Shown: positions 18,101 through 25,965 of the stretch, piece by piece
Numbering within the stretch: the first letter of the stretch is position 1
How the letters are laid out: each line of letters begins with the position of its first letter
Assembly: GCA_003138975.1 (NCBI GenBank)
Contig: PLHQ01000101.1
Coordinates: forward strand, 1-55,909
From: Acidobacteriaceae bacterium
GTDB taxonomy: Bacteria > Acidobacteriota > Terriglobia > Terriglobales > Acidobacteriaceae
Direction: 5' to 3'
DNA: 55,909 nucleotides
Position numbers and translations under genes: made by a program
The notes under the pieces: generated by a model
What the model saw: only the letters and a program-made list of their open reading frames with translations
Database searches by the model: none
Told to the model about the DNA's origin: nothing

Positions 18101-18733
18101 TTGGTTGTTGTCGTTGCCGTCGAGCAGCCAGTCGGTTTCCTGTTCGCGCGAACCGCCCGAGGAAAGCGAAAAAGATCCGCGAGTGGCGGCTTCGCTGCTG
18201 GCAGCGCTTGTGAAGAAGCTGACTGGGCTGGTTGATGAGGTCGTGCCAGGCGTCAGGGTTGCCAGCTGAACAAAGTTGCGACCGTTCAACGGGAGGTCCG
18301 CGACTTGCTCGGAGGTGATGACTTGGCCGAGCGTTGGATTCGCGGTCTCCACAGCCACTGCGGTACCGCTGACCTCAACTGACGTGCTGACCGATGCAGG
18401 TGCAAGCGAGAAATCCAATTCGCGATGCTCATCAACCTGGAGCCGAACATCCCTTTGTTCCGTAGTCTGAAACCCATGGGCCTCCACTCGAATCGTGAAC
18501 CGCGCCACAGGCAGCAAGGGAATCAGGTAATGCCCCGAATCGTCGGTTTTCGCCTCGCGAGAAAGACCGGTGTCCTGTGAGGCGACCGTCACCGTGGCCC
18601 CCGAGATCACAAGTCCGGCCTTGTCGGAAACGGTGCCGGAAAAACTGCCGGTTGCCTGGCCGTACAGAAGCGGGCAGACCGCGAACACAAGCGAAAGGAA
18701 AAAGACACCGAGCAGCGCCCTCTTATTCAGCAT
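15143..18733 (-). CDS. TonB-dependent receptor, Oar-like, with carboxypeptidase-regulatory domain
   Basis: An outer-membrane active-transport or binding protein energised by TonB. The ATG at 18733 is chosen because AAGGGGG lies just before it; the upstream in-frame start has no such site. Its 1196 residues start with a signal peptide (LLGVFFLSLVFAVCPLLYGQ) and continue with a CarboxypepD_reg-like domain (~30-115; GTVSDKAGLVISGATVTVAS). A plug domain follows (~120-260; QVADLPLNGRNFVQLATLTP), then a large barrel ending ...FALRLKF with the terminal Phe needed for outer-membrane insertion. Acidobacteria encode dozens of these Oar-like proteins. The ligand is unknown. A secreted nucleoside hydrolase gene follows on the same strand, which suggests a nucleoside or nucleic-acid-derived ligand. 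Confidence 0.9.
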   Translation of the reverse strand: MLNKRALLGVFFLSLVFAVCPLLYGQATGSFSGTVSDKAGLVISGATVTVASQDTGLSREAKTDDSGHYLIPLLPVARFTIRVEAHGFQTTEQRDVRLQVDEHRELDFSLAPASVSTSVEVSGTAVAVETANPTLGQVITSEQVADLPLNGRNFVQLATLTPGTTSSTSPVSFFTSAASSEAATRGSFSLSSGGSREQETDWLLDGNDNNQLDEGGIAIFSSIDDIQEFKVLTYNYSAEYGERSGPTVLVTTKSGSNQFHGSLFEFFRNTSLDATRYFFTSKQKFNLNQFGGSLGGPIQKDKTFFFLDYQAKMQREGVPFTGFVPTTAMATPDASGNYNLTSNPFGLTQLNNPYATGTEPTTFLCSNPTTPEPVLPDGSQAPGGTPCAIIPAALINPIGAKVIQLYPAPNANPSLGFNYANQPVRKLNEGTWDVRVDHNFSSKDSIFARFSYDQATNFVPGGSPTWSEANAFGSNQHIENHGRNAVVTETHVFSPNLINQVTAGYSRIFNHILSYGTGTCEAAVLGIPGADLASQCDGITGYPASLNQAPQECVSCGLTSFQMSAYFSVGDRGYAPYQGGTNVYSLSDTLDSIHGKHEIRVGLVFRANEMNVRNNAFQDGYIVNAGSATGDNMGDLLLGSLGVFAAHDQTFLGATTGRRWKLFRPFVQDNWRVTSNLTLNLGFAWALATPETEEANRQANFDVASLKWYVPKNSPGISGCTVCIPTDGAVGIQFDKTALEPRIGFAWKPMGSEKTSVRGGYAIFHDSAWNQGGQGLWQNPPYYAEVDPFPTGVCTPFGSTGCGLSNGFLLPVGTPSTTPVSATGAVYSSPVNPQSYTGTIQSENRNFRQGMVQQFNLNVERQLPANVVLTVGYAGSRSAHVLVSQLNENLSSPSACGAIAGYTVGCGFPSFPYAAPFQSVDTNNSIGAARYDSLQVKAETKSARHGLYALIGYTYSRNFDSGLTDGLGTNPGAMYYPLPGFNKLDWGLSQLNLNDSFTASILYDLPFGKGKKYGSNWSGAANAILGNWQVNLIERATSGFPLFVVDSADGSGVFFSYNGNTFQRPNLVGDPNQAGNEGGQTGCPTRIHTLQNWFNPCAFAKAPLGELGIAPRAPVYGPRFVNTDFSIIKDFPLALREGMGLQFRAEFFNLLNHAQFYLNGVAGTGEQDINTPSSFGVVNNTVNNPRLVQFALRLKF

Positions 18734-18826
18734 TACAACCCCCTTTCGGCGGCCCCACACCGAATAACGAATAGAGTCTCCGTTTACGCAGGCGAAGATT
18801 TTGGAGGTCTTGGAACATAGACAGGC

Positions 18827-18856
18827 CTTATAAATGGCGACTCCTTACGAAGTCAA
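18827..18856 (-). promoter_or_regulatory. sigma-70 promoter of the TonB receptor gene
   Basis: On the minus strand TTGACT (18856-18851) and TATAAG (18832-18827) are 18 bases apart, a strong match. The predicted start lies near 18820, leaving an ~87-base leader before the ATG at 18733. Confidence 0.55.
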
Positions 18857-18934
18857 GACTTTTCCGTGATGGTAGAGTCTTACTCTCAGCCAAATTTCCG
18901 CACCGGCACAGAAGAATATCCGCAGTGACGTCTC

Positions 18935-19888
18935 TCACCGTTTCGCCGCGCTTAATTCTTTGGAGCGGACGTTCCATTCCGAGTCGAAGCGCGCCCGATC
19001 GTAAAAAGATTTTTGCGTTCCCACGCCCGTCGTCGAAAGCCCGGCGTACAGATTGGCGCGCCGCACTGCCTCCGGTTCCGGAACTCCTTCGGCGAGAAAC
19101 ACGGCAAAGCTGCCAATGAATGCGTCGCCCGCTCCCGTACTGTCGACGCTTTTTACGGCAAACGCAGGCACATGTTCGCTGGCCGCACGACTTGCAAGGA
19201 GAGATCCTTTGGCGCCCAAGGTGATGATGACGCGATGAATGCCCTCGTTCAGCAGTTTATTGGCGCATTTTCTTGCGTCGTCAACGTTCCGTACCGCAAT
19301 ACCGGTGATGCTCTCGGCCTCACTCTCATTGGGGACGAAATAGTCGAGGCTCGCTAGCGCGCCCATGTCTACCGGCTGCCCGGGTGCAGGGTTCAGAATG
19401 CAACGAATCCCGTGTTTCCGAGCGAACGCAACGGTGTAGTAGACCGTTTCCAGGGGAATCTCAAACTGGAGCACGATGCAGTCTGTGCTTTTCAACATCT
19501 CCGCAGCGGCGTCAACATCAGCCGGTTTCAGCGCGTCGTTCGCCCCCTTCACCACGAGAATGCGGTTTTGTCCGTTCGGCTCGACGAAGATCGGAGCAAC
19601 TCCACTGGACCAGCCTTCCACCTGCTTGACGTGGGTTGTGTCAATACCGAGCTTCTCGAAGTTTTCGATGGTGGCTGGACCAAAGAGATCGCTGCCAACT
19701 CGTGCCACCATGAATACATCCGCACCACAGAGACGGCCGGCGACCGCCTGGTTCGCGCCCTTTCCACCAAATCCCAGATCGAATCTCTGGCCGAAGATGG
19801 TTTCTCCGGCATTCGGAAACCGGTCCGCGAATGTAGTCAGATCAATGTTGGCACTGCCCACCACAGCAACTCGAGGTCGACGGGACAT
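18935..19888 (-). CDS. rbsK: ribokinase
   Basis: Phosphorylates D-ribose to ribose 5-phosphate with ATP, feeding ribose released by nucleoside hydrolases into the pentose phosphate pathway. The 317 residues fit RbsK (~305-315). Family signatures are intact: GSANIDLTTFADRFPNAGET, the sugar-binding GFGGKGANQAVA, NPAPGQP, and the PfkB C-terminal signature DSTGAGDAF with the catalytic Asp and anion hole. It follows the ALDH16 gene on the same strand with a 112-base gap, so it may be a distal member of the deoC unit. The context of four nucleoside hydrolases supports ribose over other PfkB substrates; 2-deoxyribose is a possible alternative. Confidence 0.9.
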   Translation of the reverse strand: MSRRPRVAVVGSANIDLTTFADRFPNAGETIFGQRFDLGFGGKGANQAVAGRLCGADVFMVARVGSDLFGPATIENFEKLGIDTTHVKQVEGWSSGVAPIFVEPNGQNRILVVKGANDALKPADVDAAAEMLKSTDCIVLQFEIPLETVYYTVAFARKHGIRCILNPAPGQPVDMGALASLDYFVPNESEAESITGIAVRNVDDARKCANKLLNEGIHRVIITLGAKGSLLASRAASEHVPAFAVKSVDSTGAGDAFIGSFAVFLAEGVPEPEAVRRANLYAGLSTTGVGTQKSFYDRARFDSEWNVRSKELSAAKR

Positions 19889-20000
19889 GATGGATTCAGA
19901 GAATTCTGCGACCGCCGAGTCTATTTGGCGGACCTAGTTGTGTCAATGGAATAGCTATGAGTAGGAGAAGTCGATGACGAGGCACGCAGCTTGTGCGGCA

Positions 20001-22379
20001 CTACTCGCCGAAAGGAACCCAAATGTTCTTTACCTGAGTTGCATGTTGCAGGAACCATCGGCCTTCGCCTTGCTTCGCATCAAACCAGTCGATGACGCGG
20101 CCTTCGTTGGTGAACACCTGTTTCAGATTCCCTACGGAGAACGATTTCGCTGCCGCAGCGCTGGATTCGTCCGAAAAACACCAGATTGCATCCACATCGT
20201 CGTGTTCCGCGAGGGTCTTGAGCAGTTGAGAGGTGTATCCCGTGACGATATTGACGGCGCCACCCGGCAAATCACTTGTGTCGAAGACCTGATAGAGGTC
20301 TCCGATGATGAGTGGATACGTTTCTGAGGGAACCACGACGGCAGTATTGCCGGTGGCCAAGACCGGTAAGACGACGGACAATAAACTCAAAAGCGGTGCA
20401 TCGTTGGGACAAATAATTCCAACGGTTCCGATCGGTTCATTCATGGCGATTGCGATTGTTCGCGATGGCGGGTTGTGTACCGCACCATCGAATTTGTCGG
20501 CCCAGGCGGCATACGAAAATATGCGCTCGATGCTGGCCGCGACTTCTTTGGCGGCCTGAGTTTCGCCAACGAATGCCGACATCCGGCGAGCGATTTCTTC
20601 CCGCCGAAGCGACAGATTTTCTGCCATGTAATAGAGAACTTGTGCGCGATTGTGGGCCGTAGTCTTGGCCCAACTTGCTGCTTTGCGGGCAGCCTCGACA
20701 GCGTTCCGAATATCTTTTCGATTGCCCAGCGGAGCTTCGCCGAGCAATTCGCCATGCTTGCCGCGCACTTCAAAGCTGTAACCGGAATCGGGCCGCGCTT
20801 GCTCGCCGCCGATGTAGAGCTTCACGGTGCGGTCGATCGCTGAATCTGGCTGTTGTCCAACGGTTGAACCGTCGGGTTTAGGCTCGGTAGCAGGGAGCAA
20901 ACCAGCGCGTTTAAACCAGGTCGGTTCGAGATACGCAAGCAGACCTTCCCGGCCTCCTTCGCGGCCATAACCACTCTCACGATAGCCGCCGAAGCCGCAT
21001 GCAGCGTCGAACATATTCGTGCAATTCACCCACACGACGCCGGCCTTAATTTGCGCCGCCACTTGCAGAGACACATTGATACTCTCGCTCCACACGCAGG
21101 CTGCCAGACCGTAGGCAGTATTGTTCGCCAGTTCTACCGCTTCGGCAGGAGTGCGGAACGTCATGGCAGCGAGTACGGGACCGAAAATCTCCTGCTGCGC
21201 GACTATCGATGCCGGATGCACATTGCTCAACAGGGTTGGAGGGAAATACAGCCCACGCGACGGCATTTCGATTTGCGGTTGCCAGCAACTGGCGCCTTCC
21301 GCAACTCCTTGATCTACGAGGCGACGAATGCGTTCGAGTTGCACTGGAGCAACGATCGCGCCAATATCGATGGCTTTATCCAGCGGCGGACCAACGCGAA
21401 GCGCGCTCATGCGGTCGCGAATCTTCTCGATGAGAGTTTCGGCAATGCTCTCTTGCATCAGCAGGCGCGAGCCGGCGCAGCAGACTTGACCTTGGTTGAG
21501 CCAGATTCCATCCACCAAGCCTTCCACGGCGCTATCAATGTCGGCATCTTCGAAAACGACAAAGGGAGATTTGCCGCCCAGTTCCAGCGAAAGCCGCTTG
21601 TGACTCTCAGCAGTCGTACTGCGGATCGCGCGACCGACCTCTGTGGATCCGGTGAACGCAATCTTGTCGACGCCGGGATGCTTTACCAGCGCCTCGCCGG
21701 TGGAACCATCGCCGGTGACGATATTGACGACCCCCGTCGGAAGGCCGATTTCCTGGCAAATCTCGGCAAACGCAAGCGCGGTAATGGGCGTGAACTCCGC
21801 AGGCTTCAGCACAACAGTATTTCCCGTGGCCAGCGCGGGCGCAATTTTCCACGCTAGCATCAGTAGCGGGAAGTTCCAGGGGATGATCTGGCCGACGACT
21901 CCACAAGCCGTGTAGCCTGGAAACTCAGTCTCCAGCAGTTGTGCCCATCCAGCGTGATGGTAGAAATGGCGAGCTACGAGCGGGACATCGATGTCGCGGC
22001 TCTCACGAATCGGTTTACCGTTGTCGATGGTTTCAAGCACCGCAAGCCGTCGCGAATGTCTCTGAATGGCTCGGGCCAAGGCATACAAATATCGAGCCCG
22101 CGTGTGCGGTGTGAGAGACTGCCATGTCGGAAACGCGTTTCGCGCAGCCTGGACCGCGGCGTCGATATCTGCAGCTGACCCCTGGGCGACCGTCGCAATT
22201 TTCTCTCCTGAAGAAGGATCGGTCGAGTCGAAGAACACGCCTTCGACTGGTTGGCGCCACGTGCCGTCGATGAAGTGGCCGAAATGTCGTTGATGCCGGT
22301 CGAGCCAGACCAGCGCGTCCTTTGGGTCTTCGGGCGCCGGGCCGTATTCCATGGCAAGGAATTTTTCAGCTATGCTCAT
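20001..22379 (-). CDS. ALDH16-type two-domain aldehyde dehydrogenase
   Basis: NAD-dependent aldehyde oxidation; from context the substrate is probably acetaldehyde made by DeoC. At 792 residues it is two aldehyde dehydrogenases in one chain. Residues ~35-495 are a complete enzyme: GQIIPWNFPLLMLAWK, general base E266 in ELGGK, catalytic C300 in NQGQVCCAGS, EIFGPV and the closing FGGYRESGYGREGG. Residues ~516-792 repeat only the NAD-binding half (IGTVGIICPNDAPLL, VLATGNTAVVVPSE) and lack any GQxC, EIFGP or FGG segment. A full ALDH plus a truncated, non-catalytic ALDH domain at ~800 residues is the ALDH16 architecture, including animal ALDH16A1. It lies 45 bases after deoC, same strand, so it is co-transcribed. 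Confidence 0.85.
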   Translation of the reverse strand: MSIAEKFLAMEYGPAPEDPKDALVWLDRHQRHFGHFIDGTWRQPVEGVFFDSTDPSSGEKIATVAQGSAADIDAAVQAARNAFPTWQSLTPHTRARYLYALARAIQRHSRRLAVLETIDNGKPIRESRDIDVPLVARHFYHHAGWAQLLETEFPGYTACGVVGQIIPWNFPLLMLAWKIAPALATGNTVVLKPAEFTPITALAFAEICQEIGLPTGVVNIVTGDGSTGEALVKHPGVDKIAFTGSTEVGRAIRSTTAESHKRLSLELGGKSPFVVFEDADIDSAVEGLVDGIWLNQGQVCCAGSRLLMQESIAETLIEKIRDRMSALRVGPPLDKAIDIGAIVAPVQLERIRRLVDQGVAEGASCWQPQIEMPSRGLYFPPTLLSNVHPASIVAQQEIFGPVLAAMTFRTPAEAVELANNTAYGLAACVWSESINVSLQVAAQIKAGVVWVNCTNMFDAACGFGGYRESGYGREGGREGLLAYLEPTWFKRAGLLPATEPKPDGSTVGQQPDSAIDRTVKLYIGGEQARPDSGYSFEVRGKHGELLGEAPLGNRKDIRNAVEAARKAASWAKTTAHNRAQVLYYMAENLSLRREEIARRMSAFVGETQAAKEVAASIERIFSYAAWADKFDGAVHNPPSRTIAIAMNEPIGTVGIICPNDAPLLSLLSVVLPVLATGNTAVVVPSETYPLIIGDLYQVFDTSDLPGGAVNIVTGYTSQLLKTLAEHDDVDAIWCFSDESSAAAAKSFSVGNLKQVFTNEGRVIDWFDAKQGEGRWFLQHATQVKNIWVPFGE

Positions 22380-22424
22380 TCGCGCTTTTCGCTTTCTTTC
22401 TCGATCGTCGCCTGTGCAGGCCGA

Positions 22425-23486
22425 CTACGCAATCGGATGGCGGTAATCCGCCGAGTAACGACCGGTGGCGAAGTGTTCCAACTGCCGTTCAATGTCGTTC
22501 AATAGTCCGCTTGCCCCGAAGCGGAAGAGTTCCGCTTTCATCCAGGGCGTTCCCAGTTCTTCTTTCATCAGCGCCAACCATTCCGTGGATTGCTTTGCCG
22601 TGCGAATTCCCCCAGCGGGTTTGAAACCAACAGCCATGCCTGTTTCCTGGGCATATTCGCGAATGGCTCGCGTCATAACGAATCCAACGGGAAGTGTGGC
22701 GTTTGTCGATTCTTTGCCGGTGGAAGTTTTGATGAAATCCGCGCCTGCCATCATCGCCACGAAGCTGGCGCGCGCTACGTTGCGCAAGGTGAGCAGGTCG
22801 CCCGTGCCCAGAATCGCCTTCATGTGGCAGTGTCCGGAGGCCTGCTTGAATTCAGCCACCTCATCGTAAAGTTCTTGCCACCTGCCACCGAAGACGTGAG
22901 CTCGCGTGATTACAATGTCGATCTCATCCGCTCCTGCTTCCACCGAGCGGCGAATTTCTTCAACACGCTCATGCACTGGCGACAAACCGGCGGGGAATCC
23001 CGTGGAAACGGCGGCCACTCGAACGCCGCTCCCCTCAAGCGCTCGGACCGCAGTTTCAACGAAGCGGTGGTAGACGCAAACGGCGGCTACCTTGATGTTG
23101 AGTTCTTCGATCGGAAGACGCTTTAGAAGTTCCTGCTGAATCGGTTGCCGCGCCTTGGCGCACAGTCGGCGCACACGGTCTTCCGTGTCGTCTCCGGAAA
23201 GTGTCGTCAGGTCCATGCAGGAGATCGCGCGCAGAAGCCACGCGGCTTGCCATTCTTTCTTTACGGTTCGACGCGCAATATGCGTTTGCGCTCTGCGTTC
23301 CACTGCGCTGGTGTTTACGCGAACCTGTTTTACCCAATCAAGATTCAAAGGAATGCGGCGATTTGAAAGCAGAGGGCGGCCGGAGAGCGTAGCGATGGGC
23401 GCTTCTGAATCTGGCGCAAGTTTGCCCGGCGCCCCGTCATTCGGGCGGTCTGCAACCCCGTAATGCTTCTTGCGCTCCTCTGACAC
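22425..23486 (-). CDS. deoC: deoxyribose-phosphate aldolase, eukaryote-like long form
   Basis: Cleaves 2-deoxyribose 5-phosphate to acetaldehyde and glyceraldehyde 3-phosphate, the last step of deoxynucleoside catabolism. Class I Schiff-base motifs are complete: VCVYHRFVETAVRAL, VSTGFPAGLSP, ADEIDIVI, MKAILGTGDL, FIKTSTGKESTNATLP with the Schiff-base Lys, and GFKPAGGIRTAKQS. The 353 residues exceed the E. coli enzyme (259) by a ~90-residue N-terminal extension containing MDLTTLSGDDTEDRVRRLC, and the C-terminal FRFGASGLLNDIERQL resembles animal DERA. The GTG at 23486 is the first start; its ribosome site is weak and a later start is possible. It is the first gene of deoC-ALDH16, divergent from the ureidopropionase gene. 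Confidence 0.93.
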   Translation of the reverse strand: MSEERKKHYGVADRPNDGAPGKLAPDSEAPIATLSGRPLLSNRRIPLNLDWVKQVRVNTSAVERRAQTHIARRTVKKEWQAAWLLRAISCMDLTTLSGDDTEDRVRRLCAKARQPIQQELLKRLPIEELNIKVAAVCVYHRFVETAVRALEGSGVRVAAVSTGFPAGLSPVHERVEEIRRSVEAGADEIDIVITRAHVFGGRWQELYDEVAEFKQASGHCHMKAILGTGDLLTLRNVARASFVAMMAGADFIKTSTGKESTNATLPVGFVMTRAIREYAQETGMAVGFKPAGGIRTAKQSTEWLALMKEELGTPWMKAELFRFGASGLLNDIERQLEHFATGRYSADYRHPIA

Positions 23487-23530
23487 CGCTCTTGCATTGT
23501 ACGGCAGAAGGTCAGTCGGCCGCAGTTTTC

Positions 23531-23554
23531 TGCTATAGTTTCGTTCCTCGGAGG
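23531..23554 (+). promoter_or_regulatory. extended -10 promoter and Shine-Dalgarno of the ureidopropionase gene
   Basis: TGC-TATAGT (23531-23539) is an extended -10 element with no good -35, and GGAGG (23550-23554) stands 9 bases before ATG 23564. The spacing decides this ATG over the earlier in-frame ATG at 23492, which would overlap the divergent promoter region. Confidence 0.45.
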
Positions 23555-23563
23555 TCCCGTCTC

Positions 23564-24457
23564 ATGCCTAGAATTGTGCGCTGTGCCTTGATTCAAGCTA
23601 GCAATGCGCTCAGCACGGAGCGCCCACTTGCCCAGATCCGCAAGGCAATGATCGACAAGCACCTGAAATTGATCGAACAAGCGGCGCGAAAAAAAACACA
23701 GATCCTGTGCCTGCAGGAACTTTTCTACGGCCCTTACTTTTGCGCGGAGCAGAATGCACGCTGGTATGAACTGACCGAGCGCGTGCCGAATGGCCCGACG
23801 GTGCGCATGATGCAAAAACTTGCCGCGAAACATCGCATGGTGATCGTGGTTCCGGTTTACGAGGAGCAGATGCCCGGAGTTTATTTCAACACCGCCGCGG
23901 TGATCGATGCCGACGGCCGCTATCTGGGGAAATACCGTAAGCATCACATCCCGCACTGCCATCCGGGATTCTGGGAGAAGTTTTACTTTACTCCTGGCGA
24001 TCTGGGCTATCCCGTCTTTGAGACAAAATATGCTCGGGTCGGCGTTTACATTTGCTACGACCGACATTTTCCGGAGGGCGCACGCATTCTGGGATTGAAT
24101 GGAGCAGAGATCGTTTTCAATCCTTCGGCTACAGTCGCTGGTCTCTCAGAATATCTGTGGGAATTGGAGCAGCCCGCGCACGCCGTAGCCAACGGTTATT
24201 TTGTGGGCGCAATCAACCGCGTAGGTGTCGAGAAACCGTGGAGCATTGGAGAGTTCTACGGCAAGAGCTACTTCTGCAATCCGCGCGGCAAGATTATCGT
24301 TCAGGCCAGCCGGGACAAAGATGAAGTGGTAGTGGCAGACCTCGATTTGGACATGATCGCTGAAGTCCGTAAAGTCTGGCAATTCTTCCGTGATCGTCGG
24401 CCGGAAAGTTACGGCCCCATAACGGCCCAGACGGGAGAGGCCGCGGCGGCGGACTAA
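23564..24457 (+). CDS. pydC: beta-ureidopropionase-type carbon-nitrogen hydrolase
   Basis: Nitrilase-superfamily amidase. In the reductive pyrimidine pathway this enzyme hydrolyses N-carbamoyl-beta-alanine to beta-alanine, CO2 and ammonia. The 297-residue product has the Glu-Lys-Cys triad at E52 (CLQELFYGPYF), K126 (KYRKHHIPH) and C164 (VGVYICYDRHFPE). HCHPGFWEKFYFTPGD and INRVGVEKPW are typical of the ureidopropionase/N-carbamoylputrescine amidase branch. Dihydropyrimidinase and an NCS1 base transporter are encoded in the next 5 kb, which favours ureidopropionase. N-carbamoylputrescine amidase (aguB) is the main alternative; the agmatinase-family gene is 30 kb away, so that reading is weaker. 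Likely co-transcribed with the transporter (66-base gap). Confidence 0.82.
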   Translation: MPRIVRCALIQASNALSTERPLAQIRKAMIDKHLKLIEQAARKKTQILCLQELFYGPYFCAEQNARWYELTERVPNGPTVRMMQKLAAKHRMVIVVPVYEEQMPGVYFNTAAVIDADGRYLGKYRKHHIPHCHPGFWEKFYFTPGDLGYPVFETKYARVGVYICYDRHFPEGARILGLNGAEIVFNPSATVAGLSEYLWELEQPAHAVANGYFVGAINRVGVEKPWSIGEFYGKSYFCNPRGKIIVQASRDKDEVVVADLDLDMIAEVRKVWQFFRDRRPESYGPITAQTGEAAAAD

Positions 24458-24523
24458 AGCGAAACATCTCCACAGTTTATTCATAGCTGGATCGTGACGG
24501 TCATTCCCTGAACCCAAAAACTC

Positions 24524-25963
24524 ATGACGACGCCCGCACACCCTCATCCTCGATCACGTATCGAATCCAGCCCTCTCTACAATGCTGACCTTGCGCCCGC
24601 CCAGGCCGACCGCCGGCACTGGGGGACCTATAACTTCGCGGCGCTATGGGTTTCGATGTCCGTCAACATTCTTACCTACATGCTGGCGGCCAGTTTGATT
24701 CAGGGCGGGATGAACTGGAAACAGGCGGTGATGACGATTTTTATTGGCAACGTGATCGTGCTGGTGCCCATGCTGCTGAATTCGCACCCCGGAGCCAAGT
24801 ACGGAGTGCCGTTTCCAGTGTTGGCTCGCGCTTCGTTTGGAGTGCTGGGTGCCAACGTGGCCGCCGTCCTTCGTGCGCTGGTGGCGTGCGGATGGTTCGG
24901 TATTCAGACTTGGATTGGCGGTGAAGCGATCAGCACCCTGCTCGCCACGCTCGCGCCAGGATGGAAGAATTTCCCATACGCCACGGCCCTTTGCTTCTTT
25001 CTGTTCTGGCTGATCAACCTCGCCGTCATTCTGATGGGAATCGAATCCATCCGGATCCTACAGGGGATCAGCGCACCTGTATTACTAGGAGTCGGTTTGC
25101 TGCTCTTGGGATGGGCCTACCACGCTGCAGGCGGATTCGGTCCCATGCTGGCCGCGCCCTCCAGGTTTAGCAACTTTGCCGACTTCCTGAAGTTTCTGAT
25201 CCCAGCCTTGAACGGTACCGTAGGATTCTGGGCCACAGTCTCGCTGAATATTCCTGACTTCACGCGATTCGCTCGGAATCAGCGAGAGCAGATCATTGGC
25301 CAGGCGCTGGCGCTGCCGACGACCATGACTCTTTACGCTTTTATTGGGATCGCCGTGACGTCAGCCACAGTCGTGATTTACGGCACGGCCATCTCAGATC
25401 CGGTGCAATTGCTTAGCCGTTTTCATTCTCCCGTGGCCGTGGTGATCTCCCTGATCGCGATTCTGCTGGCTACTCTGAATGTCAATATCGGGGCGAACGT
25501 CGTATCGCCAGCAAACGACTTCTCCAATCTGTGGCCGCGGAGGATCAGCTTCCGAACCGGTGGGGTGATCACCTGCTTGATGGGTATCGCGCTGATGCCG
25601 TGGAAACTACTAGCCGATTACAACACGTTCATCCTCGGTTGGCTCGGTGGCTATGCCGCGTTTCTCGGGCCAGTCGCGGGCATCATGATCTGCGACTATT
25701 TCCTGGTTCGCAAGTGTGCTCTGCAAGTTGATGACCTGTATCTTCGCGGCGGAATCTACGAGTATTCCAAGGGATTCAATTGGTGCGCGATGATTGCCCT
25801 TGCGCTCGGAGCAGGGACGGCACTCGTCGGGCTAGAGGCTGCGTCAGTGCGTCTTCTTTATGACTACTCCTGGTTCGTGGGCTTTGCTGTTTCCTTTTTG
25901 ATCTATTATGCGATGATGAAATTTCACCGCCCACCAGTGCTTTCCCCAATGGCAGCCTCATAA
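24524..25963 (+). CDS. NCS1-family nucleobase/hydantoin permease
   Basis: Inner-membrane cation symporter for nucleobases or related compounds (cytosine, uracil, allantoin, hydantoin). The 479 residues predict about 12 membrane helices. NCS1 landmarks are present: WGTYNFAALWVSMSVNIL in TM1, GAKYGVPFPVLARASFGVLG, the TM3 CGWFGIQTWIGGEA, NIPDFTRFARN in the TM6 region, and NVGANVVSPAND-like NIGANVVSPANDFSN in TM8. Placement between ureidopropionase and dihydropyrimidinase genes suggests uracil, thymine or dihydropyrimidine uptake. Its stop is 2 bases from the convergent LLM gene. Confidence 0.9.
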   Translation: MTTPAHPHPRSRIESSPLYNADLAPAQADRRHWGTYNFAALWVSMSVNILTYMLAASLIQGGMNWKQAVMTIFIGNVIVLVPMLLNSHPGAKYGVPFPVLARASFGVLGANVAAVLRALVACGWFGIQTWIGGEAISTLLATLAPGWKNFPYATALCFFLFWLINLAVILMGIESIRILQGISAPVLLGVGLLLLGWAYHAAGGFGPMLAAPSRFSNFADFLKFLIPALNGTVGFWATVSLNIPDFTRFARNQREQIIGQALALPTTMTLYAFIGIAVTSATVVIYGTAISDPVQLLSRFHSPVAVVISLIAILLATLNVNIGANVVSPANDFSNLWPRRISFRTGGVITCLMGIALMPWKLLADYNTFILGWLGGYAAFLGPVAGIMICDYFLVRKCALQVDDLYLRGGIYEYSKGFNWCAMIALALGAGTALVGLEAASVRLLYDYSWFVGFAVSFLIYYAMMKFHRPPVLSPMAAS

Positions 25964-25965
25964 CT

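Noticed and set aside
21051-21857. 268-codon ORF on the plus strand
   Set aside because: Antisense to the ALDH16 gene; composition (Arg/His-rich, no domain) is typical of a shadow frame.
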